A DNA stretch of 64,000 nt from Imperialibacter sp964351395 (GTDB lineage: Bacteria; Bacteroidota; Bacteroidia; Cytophagales; Cyclobacteriaceae), in contig CAYGOF010000002.1 of NCBI GenBank assembly GCA_964351395.1, forward strand, positions 388,550 to 452,549, in the 5' to 3' direction. Within the stretch, counting starts at the first letter, position 1. Every line of letters starts with the position of its first letter. Below the pieces are notes generated by a model, which saw only the letters and a program-made list of their open reading frames with translations, did not search any database and was not told the DNA's origin. Positions 45,043 to 54,321 of this stretch are shown one piece after another. The position numbers and the translations under genes are program-made.

Positions 45043-46241
45043 TAGCGAAGCTTGAGCGTTACAAGTGAAAAAATGGCTAACAGAATGCCTATGGTCCAGA
45101 AGCGGGCTACAATCTTGGCTTCGTGAATTCCTTTTTTCTGGTAGTGATGGTGCAGCGGCGACATAAGAAAAACACGCTTTCCTTCACCAAACCTTTTCTT
45201 AGTGTATTTGAAATAACTGACCTGAATGACTACAGAAAGATTTTCCACCAGAAAAATCCCGCAGAGAATAGGAATAAGAAGCTCTTTTCGAACAATAATG
45301 GCCAAAACGGCAATGATTCCTCCAAGACTAAGGCTTCCGGTATCACCCATGAATACCTGGGCAGGATAGGCGTTGTACCACAAGAAGCCAATGCAAGCAC
45401 CTACCAGTGCGGTACAGAAAATTACCAGCTCACCTGAGTTGGGAATAAACATCACGTTGAGGTACTGCGAAAATGTGACGTTTCCTGATACGTAGGCAAA
45501 AATGGCCAGCGTTAAAGCAATAATAGCCGAGGTGCCAGCTGCAAGACCATCTACACCGTCGGTAATATTGGCACCATTTGAAACAGAGGTAAAAATAAAA
45601 ACAACGAGAAGCAGGTAAAGCACCCAATCAAACTGCCCGAGGAAGCCAAAAAGGACGTGATAATCCAACTCGTTGTCCTTGATAAATGGGATGGTTGTTA
45701 CCAGCGCCTTAACATCACTGAATGACGTCATTACCTGTCCATTTACTGACTTATAGGTGAATTCTCTGACCGTGACGTCGTCATGGAAAACAAGCACCAA
45801 ACCAACAATCAAGGCGATACTTACCTGCCCAATGATCTTAAATTTGCCGGCAAGGCCATCTTTGTTCTTTTTCTTGAGTTTCAGGTAATCATCCAAAAAG
45901 CCAATCAATCCCATGCTAACCGCCGTCACCAGCATAAGTATGATATAGATATTTTCTAACTGAGCAAAGAGCAAAGTGGGAATCACAATCGCCATAATGA
46001 TGATGATACCTCCCATGGTAGGAGTACCCTTCTTCTCCATCTGACCTTCAAGGCCCAGGTCCCTGATTTCCTCCCCCAATTGGTACTTCCGAAGCATGCC
46101 GATCAGGTATTTACCAAACGTTACTGTGATTAGTAGAGAAATGAGCGCAGCCATGCCTGCTCTGAAGGAGATAAAGCGAAAAACGCTTGCCCCCATCAGG
46201 TTAAACTCAGTTTCCAAATAATCAAACAAGTAATACAGCAT
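45042..46241 (-). CDS. mraY: Phospho-MurNAc-pentapeptide transferase
   Basis: 399 residues with ten transmembrane segments. Family signatures: KKGTPTMGGIIII near 68, GFLDDYLKLKKKNKDGL (Asp-rich active-site loop), NITDGVDGLAAGTSA, and PAQVFMGDTGSLSLGG, followed by LMSPLHHHYQKKG, the His-rich loop. It transfers the muropeptide to undecaprenyl phosphate, making lipid I. Confidence 0.96.
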   Translation of the reverse strand: MLYYLFDYLETEFNLMGASVFRFISFRAGMAALISLLITVTFGKYLIGMLRKYQLGEEIRDLGLEGQMEKKGTPTMGGIIIIMAIVIPTLLFAQLENIYIILMLVTAVSMGLIGFLDDYLKLKKKNKDGLAGKFKIIGQVSIALIVGLVLVFHDDVTVREFTYKSVNGQVMTSFSDVKALVTTIPFIKDNELDYHVLFGFLGQFDWVLYLLLVVFIFTSVSNGANITDGVDGLAAGTSAIIALTLAIFAYVSGNVTFSQYLNVMFIPNSGELVIFCTALVGACIGFLWYNAYPAQVFMGDTGSLSLGGIIAVLAIIVRKELLIPILCGIFLVENLSVVIQVSYFKYTKKRFGEGKRVFLMSPLHHHYQKKGIHEAKIVARFWTIGILLAIFSLVTLKLR

Positions 46242-46249
46242 ACTATTGG

Positions 46250-47713
46250 CTACTCGCTAAATGTCTTTAAAAGCTCGGTTACTACTTCTTTATCGTCAAA
46301 AGGGTGCTTTATCCCTTCTATTTCCTGGTAGGTCTCATGCCCTTTGCCAGCTACCAGCACGATATCCCCACTTTGAGACAGGCTGATCGCTGTTTTAATG
46401 GCTTCCTTTCTGTCTGGCACGACCAATGTTTTCTTGTACTGACTTGGCCCAACACCTGCCTGCATGTCCTTGATGATCTCCATCGGGTCTTCAAACCGAG
46501 GGTTGTCGGAGGTCAGGATAACCTTGTCACTCAATTGACAAGAGATGGATGCCATCAACGGCCGCTTCGTTTTGTCGCGATTGCCGCCGCAGCCGACTAC
46601 TGTCACTACCTTTTCATTCCCTGTACGAAAGCTTTTAATAGTTTTTAGCACGTTTTCCAATGCATCGGGCGTATGGGCATAGTCAACGATTGCTACAATT
46701 CCACTGTTAGAAGGTACCAGTTGAAAACGTCCTCTTGCAGGATCAACATCCGACAACTGTGTAAGCACTTCTTCAGCTGGCTCTTCGAGTAAAATGGCAG
46801 TGCCATAAACCGCCAGCAAATTGTAAGCATTGAAATCGCCTACCAATTTGAACCACACATCAATGTTGTCGATGTTCAGCTCCAGCCCTTGTATCGAATT
46901 ACTGATCACTTTCGCTCTGAAGTCGCTCATGTGTTTGAGCGAATAAGACTTCTTTTCTGCTTTTGTATTTTGAAGCATGATAGCACCACGCTTGTCGTCA
47001 AGGTTGACAAGTGCAAACGCCGATGATGGAAGTCCGTCAAATAGTAGTTTCTTGGCTTTGATATATTCATCAAAAGTGCCGTGATAGTCAAGATGATCGT
47101 GGCTGATGTTGGTAAACACGCCACCAGCAAACTGTAAACCAGCGATGCGATGTTGCACAATAGCATGAGAGCTGGCTTCCATAAAGCAATGTGTGCAGCC
47201 CTGATCAGCCATCTCCTTCAGCAGCTTATTCAGCGCGATAGCATCTGGCGTGGTATGGGTCGATGGAAGCACCTCATCCCCGATTTTATTCTCCACGGTT
47301 GACAGCAATCCTGACTTATATCCCAGCTTTCCAAAAAGCTGATGAAGTAAAGTAACAGTGGTGGTCTTTCCGTTTGTACCCGTTACCGCTACCAGCTTGA
47401 GCCTGGCAGAAGGGTTACCGTAAAAATTGGAAGCGATATAACCAAGTGCCTTGCTGCTATCAGCAACCTTTACGTAAGTGACTGTTTCCAATAGTTTTTC
47501 TGGCAACTCTTCACAAACAATTACAATGGCTCCTTTGGCTATCGCCTGATCTATGTATTGATGTCCGTCAGTCTGGGTTCCACGAGTAGCAATAAATAAG
47601 CAGCCCTGCTTCGACTCTCGCGAGTCGAAGCAGATGCCGCCTAAGTGAGTACTCATATCACCTGCAACTGAGATAAGATTGGTCTTGTATAATATGTCTT
47701 TTAACAGGGCCAT
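46250..47713 (-). CDS. murE: UDP-MurNAc-tripeptide synthetase
   Basis: 487 residues. N-terminal UDP-binding part (ICFDSRESKQGCLFIATRG), P-loop GTNGKTTT at 112-119, the Mur-ligase NISHDHLDYHG near 202, and the DNPR motif at 403-406, which in MurE marks meso-diaminopimelate specificity. It ends with LVAGKGHETYQ. It adjoins ftsI with no gap. Confidence 0.95.
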   Translation of the reverse strand: MALLKDILYKTNLISVAGDMSTHLGGICFDSRESKQGCLFIATRGTQTDGHQYIDQAIAKGAIVIVCEELPEKLLETVTYVKVADSSKALGYIASNFYGNPSARLKLVAVTGTNGKTTTVTLLHQLFGKLGYKSGLLSTVENKIGDEVLPSTHTTPDAIALNKLLKEMADQGCTHCFMEASSHAIVQHRIAGLQFAGGVFTNISHDHLDYHGTFDEYIKAKKLLFDGLPSSAFALVNLDDKRGAIMLQNTKAEKKSYSLKHMSDFRAKVISNSIQGLELNIDNIDVWFKLVGDFNAYNLLAVYGTAILLEEPAEEVLTQLSDVDPARGRFQLVPSNSGIVAIVDYAHTPDALENVLKTIKSFRTGNEKVVTVVGCGGNRDKTKRPLMASISCQLSDKVILTSDNPRFEDPMEIIKDMQAGVGPSQYKKTLVVPDRKEAIKTAISLSQSGDIVLVAGKGHETYQEIEGIKHPFDDKEVVTELLKTFSE

Positions 47714-49813
47714 TTAGCCTAGTTTAATTTTAATTTCACTTCCTTCAGATACCCTCGTACCTGCAGGCTTCGACTGGCTTTCCACCCGGCCATCTCCTTC
47801 TATTCTTACTCTTAAACCAGCGTTTTCTAATACAAAAAGCGCATCTCGCAATGTCATTCCGGCCACATCAGGTACTAGTCCTTCTTTCACCTTATTGGCC
47901 GTCCAGCCAATGCTCTTTCCAACAAGTCTGGTTTTTACCCAGTCTTCGTCTTCCGCCATTTCGTGGTTCGAAACACCCAACTCATTGCATATCATCGATA
48001 ACTCAGAAAGGAAGCCTGCCCTTACTACCGGAAATACATCAGTTTCGTAAGCAATGGCAGGTTGATATTCTTTGTGTACGTCGATGTCCTGAGAGTAAAT
48101 CTTGTCGGCAATCTCTTTGAATACCGGAGCAGCCACATCGCTACCATAAATGCGGTAGTTTTTTGGGTTATCAATCACCACTATGCAACTGTACTTCGGT
48201 GCATCAGCAGGGAAATAGCCTGCAAATGATGCGTAGTATTGATTGACGTATTTACCATTTACATTCTTCTTAGCAGTGCCAGTTTTGCCAGCAATTTTAT
48301 AATGTGTGCCATTGATATTTGACGCAGTACCTCTTGCTACTACTCCCTCCAAAAGCTCCCTCAGCTGCGCCAGCGTTTCTTTGGAGCACACCCTTTTGTT
48401 GATCACTCTTGGCTCATACTCTTCTACCAATTTGTCAGCCTTGCGTACTGATTTCACAATGATTGGCGTGATCATTTTACCATCATTGGCCACCGCATTG
48501 AACATAGTGAGTGTTTGCAAGGGCGTTAGCTTCAACTCATAGCCGTGAGAAATCCAGGGAAGAGAAATACCACTCCAGGAAGAATCAGAAGGTGATTTGA
48601 TATAGGGCTTCCCCTCTCCGGCCATTTGAAAGCCAAGTGGCTGACCAACACCCATGTCTTTTACAAAATCAATGAATTCTGCAGGATTCTTACCGAACCG
48701 CTCATTCACAAGTTTGGCGATACCAATATTGGAAGACGATTCGAACACCTGCCTAACGGTGATGGTACCATAGCCGCCTGGCTTGTGGTCCTTCATTACC
48801 TGGTTGTAAAATTTGTACTCACCATTGCCAGTCTGTACCGTGTCATCCAAATCGAGGTTCGTTTCCTCAAGCAGTGCCATCATAGAAGCCAGCTTGAAAG
48901 TTGACCCAGGCTCAACAGCTCCCTGGCTGCCTACTGCGTAGTTGTACCTTTCCCAGTATTTACCTTCAGAGTTTTTACTGAGATTCGACATGGCTTTGAT
49001 CTCGCCTGTTTTCACTTCCATCAGGACCACACTGCCATAATCGGCATTGTGATCAATAAGCGCTGCCAGCAATGCCGATTCGGCCACATCCTGAAGGTTG
49101 ACATCGATCGTTGTTTCTATATCAAGGCCGTCTTTGGCTTTTACTTCGGTGCCATCGAATACCGGCCTCCAGCTACCTGCCATTTTCTGGAACAGCGCCT
49201 TTCCGTCAACTCCACCTAATACATTATCGAAGCTGTACTCAAGTCCGACGGTACCTTTTTCTGTTTCGTCTACACTGCCGATGGTCCGGTAACCAAGGGT
49301 GGAAAAAGGATGGTATCTTTTCTCCAGTTTTTCAAAAATGATACCTCCTCTGTTTCTTCCTTCTCTAAACAAGGGCCAGGTCTGAATTTGCTTCTTTTGC
49401 TGATAGTTGATTTCAGCCCTGCTCAAAAGAAGGTAACGCCTCTTGTCTTTTCTTGCTTCGAGTATACGCCTGCGGTATTCTTTGGCTGAATTGTCCCTGA
49501 ATGTTTTTGAAAGCAGGAAGCAAAGTGAATCCAAGTTGGCTTTTATTAGCTCATTACTGGGTTGCGATGGATCGAATGCCACCTTATAAAAAGGCAGTGA
49601 GGTAGCCAGTAAGCTTCCGTTGTCGGAATAGATATTGCCCCGGGTGGCTTTTACTGGCAGGTAGCGAAGACTGATTTGCTCCGCCATTTTATTCCACTTA
49701 TCACCCTGAATACGCTGAAGATAGAAAATACGGTACACCACCGCTCCTGCAAAAAGAACGACCAATAAAAAGGCCACCCGCACCCTCAGCAATATGGAGC
49801 TCTTGATGTTCAA
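47714..49813 (-). CDS. ftsI: Septal peptidoglycan transpeptidase (PBP, FtsI class) with PASTA domain
   Basis: 699 residues. One N-terminal membrane segment (10-30), dimerisation domain, then a transpeptidase domain with the catalytic triad of motifs: SxxK as STFK (Ser304), SSN at 360-362 and KTGTA from 510. A PASTA domain (VPDVAGMTLRDALFVLENAGL, about 645-699) follows at the end; PASTA at the end of an FtsI protein is usual in Bacteroidota. It cross-links septal wall. Confidence 0.95.
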   Translation of the reverse strand: MNIKSSILLRVRVAFLLVVLFAGAVVYRIFYLQRIQGDKWNKMAEQISLRYLPVKATRGNIYSDNGSLLATSLPFYKVAFDPSQPSNELIKANLDSLCFLLSKTFRDNSAKEYRRRILEARKDKRRYLLLSRAEINYQQKKQIQTWPLFREGRNRGGIIFEKLEKRYHPFSTLGYRTIGSVDETEKGTVGLEYSFDNVLGGVDGKALFQKMAGSWRPVFDGTEVKAKDGLDIETTIDVNLQDVAESALLAALIDHNADYGSVVLMEVKTGEIKAMSNLSKNSEGKYWERYNYAVGSQGAVEPGSTFKLASMMALLEETNLDLDDTVQTGNGEYKFYNQVMKDHKPGGYGTITVRQVFESSSNIGIAKLVNERFGKNPAEFIDFVKDMGVGQPLGFQMAGEGKPYIKSPSDSSWSGISLPWISHGYELKLTPLQTLTMFNAVANDGKMITPIIVKSVRKADKLVEEYEPRVINKRVCSKETLAQLRELLEGVVARGTASNINGTHYKIAGKTGTAKKNVNGKYVNQYYASFAGYFPADAPKYSCIVVIDNPKNYRIYGSDVAAPVFKEIADKIYSQDIDVHKEYQPAIAYETDVFPVVRAGFLSELSMICNELGVSNHEMAEDEDWVKTRLVGKSIGWTANKVKEGLVPDVAGMTLRDALFVLENAGLRVRIEGDGRVESQSKPAGTRVSEGSEIKIKLG

Positions 49814-49818
49814 TTCAT

Positions 49819-50196
49819 TCAGCGTTTATATTCGTCTTCGTTGACTACTATTTTATAAGGAGGCACCCTTGTCTCCTGCAATCCTATCTTTTTAACTTTT
49901 CGCGCTACTTCCGACTGCTTGCTGGCAAACATGTACTCCGACTTTAGCGTCGTAAAGTCGGCCCGCAAGTCCTCAACCTCTGCCTCCATCCGGTCAATCT
50001 TCCTGATCATTCGATCAGAAAAGTGCCTGTTGCCGATGTAAATGATGCCCATTACCGTCAAGAAGAGCGCATAGGGCGTAAAACGGGCCGGAAGTGTGTC
50101 ATCTAAGACACCTTCCAATTTGAGCCAGCGGCTAAGTACCGCGAAGGGTCCCTTGCCGCTTGGCTCATCTTTCCTGTTTCGTACTCTATTTTCCAT
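49819..50196 (-). CDS. ftsL: Cell-division protein FtsL
   Basis: 125 residues. Proline-rich charged N terminus, single transmembrane segment (about 44-60, ALFLTVMGIIYIGN), then a coiled-coil stretch (KIDRMEAEVEDLRADFTTLKSEYMF). The position between rsmH and ftsI and this topology define FtsL although its sequence is poorly conserved. Its start overlaps the end of rsmH by 11 bp. Confidence 0.85.
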   Translation of the reverse strand: MENRVRNRKDEPSGKGPFAVLSRWLKLEGVLDDTLPARFTPYALFLTVMGIIYIGNRHFSDRMIRKIDRMEAEVEDLRADFTTLKSEYMFASKQSEVARKVKKIGLQETRVPPYKIVVNEDEYKR

Positions 50197-51115
50197 TTTC
50201 CAACTTATTCTTTTCTGCTACTCTCAGCTTGGCACTACGTGCCCGCTTGTTTCTGGCAATTTCTTCGTCCCCTGCAACTATCGGCTTTCTATTGACCGGC
50301 TCTAAGGGCCTGATCACATTGCCATAAAAATCTTTTTCGTCTGTTCCTTCAAAGTTTCCTTTGTTGATGAAGTTCTTAGCCAGTCTGTCTTCCAGCGAGT
50401 GGTACGACATCACTACCAATCTTCCTCCAGGCTTCAACACATCAGCACATTGCTCCAGCATCTCCTTCAGCACATCCATTTCCTCGTTCACTTCCAGCCT
50501 GATGGCCTGAAATAGTTGTGCAAAAAACTTGGCCTCTTTGCCTCTTGGCGCGAATCTGGCCACCGCTTCTTTTAGCTGCTCAATAGTTTCGAGTGGCTTA
50601 TTGACCCGGTAGGCAGTAATGGCCCTTGCTATCTTCATGGGCTGGTTCAGCTCTCCGTACATGCCGAAGATCTTTGCCAGCTCCCTTTCTTCGTAATCGT
50701 TCAGCACCTCTTTGGCTGAGAAGTTGCCATTGACATTCATTCGCATGTCGAGCGGCCCCTGAAACCGGGTACTGAAGCCCCTTTCCGGCACATCGATCTG
50801 ATGGGAGGATATGCCCAAATCTGCGATGATACCGTCTACGGCCTTTACCCCGTAGAACTTGAGGTACTTCCGAAGATTGCGGAAGTTGCTTGGCACAAAT
50901 GTGAAAGAACGTTTGTCAAAGCTCTCGGCATTGACTTTGGCATCAGCATCCTGATCAAATCCATACAAGTGTCCGGTAGTCAGCTTTTCAACTATTGCTC
51001 TTGCGTGCCCACCGCCTCCAAAAGTTACATCGACATAAATGCCATCGGGCTGAATAGCCAATCCCTCCAGGCATTCTTTGAGCATCACCGGTATGTGGTA
51101 GTTTTCCTGAGTCAT
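50186..51115 (-). CDS. rsmH: 16S rRNA m4C1402 methyltransferase RsmH (MraW)
   Basis: 309 residues. HIPVMLKECLEGL at the start, S-adenosylmethionine site VDVTFGGGGHARAI near 28, LYGFDQDADA, IADLGISSHQID, and DMRMN. It N4-methylates C1402 of 16S rRNA. Second gene of the dcw cluster, 11 bp after mraZ. Confidence 0.95.
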   Translation of the reverse strand: MTQENYHIPVMLKECLEGLAIQPDGIYVDVTFGGGGHARAIVEKLTTGHLYGFDQDADAKVNAESFDKRSFTFVPSNFRNLRKYLKFYGVKAVDGIIADLGISSHQIDVPERGFSTRFQGPLDMRMNVNGNFSAKEVLNDYEERELAKIFGMYGELNQPMKIARAITAYRVNKPLETIEQLKEAVARFAPRGKEAKFFAQLFQAIRLEVNEEMDVLKEMLEQCADVLKPGGRLVVMSYHSLEDRLAKNFINKGNFEGTDEKDFYGNVIRPLEPVNRKPIVAGDEEIARNKRARSAKLRVAEKNKLENGK

Positions 51116-51126
51116 GAGCGTGTGGA

Positions 51127-51579
51127 TTATTCGTCCAACAGCTTTTGCGCTAACTCGGAATACTCTTGAGGGTCGTTAATTAAATGCTTTTGATACACCC
51201 CAGGGTCCCAAATCTCTATGGAAGAACCCACCCCTACCACCATGGCTTCCCGATCAAGGGAGGCAAACTTCATGAAGGCTTTAGGAATCAGGATTCTACC
51301 AGCGCTGTCCATCTCTATCTGAGCAATGCTTCGGAAAAAATTCCGCTTCAAGGCCCTGTTTTCAGGAAGGAATTCATTGAGCGACGAAATTTTTGACTGG
51401 ATCTTTTTGAATTCACCCATAGGGTACAAGATCAGGTTCGGCTCAAATCCCATCCTAAGCACAAGCTCGTTCGAAGATGCTCCGGGAGCATCGGGCAGAT
51501 TGACCTTAATGCGGGCCGGAAGAACCAGCCTGCCCTTGGCATCAATCTTACATTCGAATTCGCTAGTAAAGAATGACAT
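51127..51579 (-). CDS. mraZ: Transcriptional regulator MraZ
   Basis: 150 residues, normal length. Two AbrB-like swapped-hairpin domains: FECKIDAKGRLVLPARIK near 8 and IEMDSAGRILIPKAFMKFA near 89. MraZ binds repeats upstream of its own gene and controls the dcw cluster. The repeats at 51607-51732 are the presumed target. Confidence 0.95.
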   Translation of the reverse strand: MSFFTSEFECKIDAKGRLVLPARIKVNLPDAPGASSNELVLRMGFEPNLILYPMGEFKKIQSKISSLNEFLPENRALKRNFFRSIAQIEMDSAGRILIPKAFMKFASLDREAMVVGVGSSIEIWDPGVYQKHLINDPQEYSELAQKLLDE

Positions 51580-51606
51580 AATGGATAACAGGAAAAACTA
51601 CAGCAA

Positions 51607-51732
51607 CACTTTCAACAAATGTAATAAAATTATGACACTTCCAACCACTTTCCCCCACTTTATTACACTTTTCTATGAAAATGAGTAATTTTTCCCACTT
51701 ATCCACACTTTTCGACACACTCATCACCACTT
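51607..51732 (-). promoter_or_regulatory. dcw promoter with phased MraZ-box-like repeats
   Basis: On the minus strand the promoter is TTG (51642-51644), an 18-bp spacer and TACATTTG (51616-51623), a near-ideal Bacteroidota promoter about 37 bp before the mraZ ATG. The sequence AAGTG (CACTT on the plus strand) occurs at 51607, 51636, 51646, 51656, 51666, 51696, 51706 and 51728. The four copies 51636-51666 are exactly 10 bp apart and overlap the -33 box. They match the described MraZ box (tandem AAAGTG with 10-bp pitch). Confidence 0.75.
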
Positions 51733-51892
51733 TATAGATGTAATGAATTGACGATGATAAAAGATTACCAGTTCCAAAATCTTCGCCAATCACTTGAATA
51801 ACAGGCCAATAAGACAGTCTGTCCTTGCTTCCTGAGCTGCAGAAAAAAGTGAATACACCAAAAAATCCGACGAAGAAGGCAGGTCAGAAATG

Positions 51893-51907
51893 GTGGGGGA
51901 AAGTGGG
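51893..51907 (+). promoter_or_regulatory. Second, oppositely oriented MraZ-box-like pair
   Basis: GTGGGGGAAAGTGGG reads GTGGG-N5-GTGGG. It shares 14 bases (GTGGGGGAAAGTGG) with the inverted cluster upstream of mraZ. It faces the alkaline-phosphatase-family gene at 52023, 115 bp away. The rest of 51733-52022 shows nothing clear. Confidence 0.4.
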
Positions 51908-52022
51908 AGTGACTAACAAAATCAGGTTGAAATAATTCCAAAATCATGCTTATTTATGACTACCCTCTCCGATTTCCAGCCAACAATTCCTACTTTGTAC
52001 AGCAACGATCTAAAGGACGACC

Positions 52023-53240
52023 ATGCGACTATTTTTCACACTCCCTCTGCTATTTTTTTGCCATTTCTTACTCGCTCAGAAAGTGGTTTTTGTCATCATC
52101 GATGGTGTGGAAGCGGAAGTATTTGAAAGAGTGCCGACACCAAATATGGATGCCATAGCCAAAACCGGAGGCTATACGCGAGCCCATGTAGGAGGCGAAA
52201 AAGGTGGCTATTCCGAAACGCCCACCATCTCAGCACCGGGCTACAACTGCCTGATGACCGGCACCTGGGCCAATAAGCACAATGTGTGGGGTAACGGCAT
52301 CAAAAAGCCTAACTACAATTACTGGTCGGCCTTTCGTTTCATCGAAGAACTAGCTCCGGAAAAAGAAACTGCTATTTTCTCTACATGGCTCGACAACCGC
52401 ACCAAACTAATCGGCGAAGGACTGGACGAGGCTGGCCGTGTCAAGATCGACTACCATTTCGACGGATTTGAGAACGATAAAGAAGCCTTCCCGCATGACA
52501 ACGACCGGCTTTTCATCCACAACATAGATGAACATGTAGTTGCCGAAGCCACTCGATATATCAAAGAAAAAGGCCCGGACTTTTCGTGGGTGTACCTGGA
52601 GTATACCGACGATATGGGTCATAAATATGGCAATAGTGAACAAACAGATGCCGCTATTCGCATGGCGGATGATCAAATGGGCAAGATCTGGGAAGCGATT
52701 CAATACCGGCAAAAGGAGAAGGATGAAGAATGGATGCTCTTCATCACCACCGACCATGGCCGTAGTGCTGAAACTGGTGGTAAAAGCCACGGAGCTCAAT
52801 CGGACCGGGAACGTGCTACGTGGATAGTGATGGGAGGCGCACAGCCCAATGCCTATTTTGGAAGTGGGGACAATGCCATTGTTGACATATTGCCAACAGC
52901 ACTCAACTTTATGGGGATTGAAGTGCCTAAAGACAAGGTTTATGAGTTGGACGGCGTACCATTAACAGGGAAGGTCTCCATTAGCGAGCCGAATGCTGAA
53001 TTGAAAGGCACAAAGCTAAGCGTGGGTTGGATAGCCATAGATAAGGAAGGCGAAGTGAAAATACGCTTAACCACCGCCAACCATTTCCAAACAGGTCGTG
53101 TAGATACCTATATTGAGTTAGGTGCTGCTAATATTCTATCGGAGGCATTTGAGATTGACCTCACACCCTACCCTTCCGACTTTTATAAAGTTGTGATTGA
53201 AGGGAAGTATAATAGTGTGAATAGGTGGGTGAAGAGGTAA
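52023..53240 (+). CDS. Secreted alkaline phosphatase/nucleotide pyrophosphatase-family protein
   Basis: 405 residues with a signal peptide (to about LLAQ, residue 19). The phosphodiesterase fold begins VVFVIIDGVEAEVFERVPTPNM, with the metal ligand Asp27 in IIDG, then ETPTISAPGYNCLMTGTWANKHNV (nucleophile region), LEYTDDMGHKYG, and ITTDHGRS with GKSHGAQSDRE (metal His and Asp). A C-terminal beta-rich part follows from about 320. It hydrolyses phosphoesters outside the inner membrane; substrate unknown. Confidence 0.88.
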   Translation: MRLFFTLPLLFFCHFLLAQKVVFVIIDGVEAEVFERVPTPNMDAIAKTGGYTRAHVGGEKGGYSETPTISAPGYNCLMTGTWANKHNVWGNGIKKPNYNYWSAFRFIEELAPEKETAIFSTWLDNRTKLIGEGLDEAGRVKIDYHFDGFENDKEAFPHDNDRLFIHNIDEHVVAEATRYIKEKGPDFSWVYLEYTDDMGHKYGNSEQTDAAIRMADDQMGKIWEAIQYRQKEKDEEWMLFITTDHGRSAETGGKSHGAQSDRERATWIVMGGAQPNAYFGSGDNAIVDILPTALNFMGIEVPKDKVYELDGVPLTGKVSISEPNAELKGTKLSVGWIAIDKEGEVKIRLTTANHFQTGRVDTYIELGAANILSEAFEIDLTPYPSDFYKVVIEGKYNSVNRWVKR

Positions 53241-53295
53241 TGAGCACCAGATGAGGGCTGACCATAGTGTGTGGTTTATCCCCTAATGCTAGCCT

Positions 53296-53315
53296 CATAA
53301 TATGCGTATATTATG
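53296..53315. repeat. Palindrome after the phosphatase gene
   Basis: CATAATAT-gcgt-ATATTATG, a perfect 8-bp stem with a 4-base loop, followed by a small CGTTT/AAACG stem. It lies 56 bp past the stop. There is no T tract, so a classical terminator is not supported. Confidence 0.5.
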
Positions 53316-53424
53316 CGTTTACAAACGGATAAACTGGCTTCGTTAGTTTTATTACACTATTTTGGAAGGGACAATAATTAAAAAAATATAAGGGGTGTAA
53401 CACGCACTGGTGCGTTTTATACAA

Positions 53425-53435
53425 GTGTTACCTAG
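53425..53435. repeat. Left boundary repeat of cassette 1
   Basis: GTGTTACCTAG is the exact inverse of CTAGGTAACAC at 55000-55010. The pair brackets two hypothetical genes. A nested hairpin precedes it: GTAACAC (53397-53403) pairs with GTGTTAC (53425-53431) around an ACGCAC/GTGCGT stem. Confidence 0.5.
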
Positions 53436-53441
53436 CATAGA

Positions 53442-54074
53442 ATGAACGATACGGATAAACTAGTCAAGACAGAAATTAAAGGACGACAGGTAACGTACTA
53501 CCTGACGACTGAAGAAGATTTGAACAACATAAAAAGCAACGGTGTACTAGGGGATATTTTTGCTGTTTTAACTTCATTGGCAATCGGTGGAATCATCTCA
53601 GTGCTATTGACAAAGGCGACAGGGGTTGAATTACAGGCTGAAACCTTAAAAGTTCTCAATATTCTACTTCTGGGCTCTATTGTTCTGACAATAATCTTTG
53701 GCATTTTTACAGGCTACTTCTACTTCAAAAGCTTTGAGACGATTAAAAAAATTAAAGAATCTGGGGTAGTTGAATCCCTGAAAAGTGTGGACGAGTCAAA
53801 GACTGGTAGGTCAGAGCTATCAGATAAAAAAGAAATCAATAAAAAGCAGCTAGAAATCTTGGCCGCCACCTACTTTACGGACAAAAAGAGTCTAGATGTA
53901 ACAGAGGAATTAAGAAGAAGTGTTATTGACAACAAGATCGACTTATTTGCTTCAAATGACCTTAAACATGATCCGGATCCTGGTTCACCTAAGAAATTGA
54001 ATATAAAATATAATTTCAATGGTGTTACAGTGACAAAACAATTTAAAGAAGGACACAATGTTGTAATACCCTAG
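53442..54074 (+). CDS. Hypothetical membrane protein (cassette 1, first gene)
   Basis: 210 residues. A short soluble start (ITYYLTTEEDLNNIK-like) is followed by two hydrophobic segments (about 40-60 and 73-95), then a charged helical stretch and a soluble C-terminal part. No family recognised. Lies 6 bp inside the left cassette repeat and looks more AT-rich than neighbouring core genes, as expected of transferred DNA. Confidence 0.65.
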   Translation: MNDTDKLVKTEIKGRQVTYYLTTEEDLNNIKSNGVLGDIFAVLTSLAIGGIISVLLTKATGVELQAETLKVLNILLLGSIVLTIIFGIFTGYFYFKSFETIKKIKESGVVESLKSVDESKTGRSELSDKKEINKKQLEILAATYFTDKKSLDVTEELRRSVIDNKIDLFASNDLKHDPDPGSPKKLNIKYNFNGVTVTKQFKEGHNVVIP

Positions 54075-54321
54075 AACAAAGTAAACAGTGCTAAGCCGGC
54101 CGGCTATAAATTTTAGTGCTATCTGCCGGCTTAATCTGAACTTCACCGCTCATTCTGAAAATTCCTCAAATTTGGAAACTTCTGTTCGTCTGGGTTTAGT
54201 CTCTCAGAATGAGCCTCTTGGTTGCTACTTTTGCGGTGGTTGGGCAGTTTTGCTAGCTTTATCTCTACTTGCACAGTTCGTGGTATTCAACTGAGCAGAG
54301 CCTTACCTAACATTGTATTAG

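Noticed and set aside
53296..53315. Terminator after the phosphatase gene
   Set aside because: The palindrome is AT-rich and lacks a following T tract.
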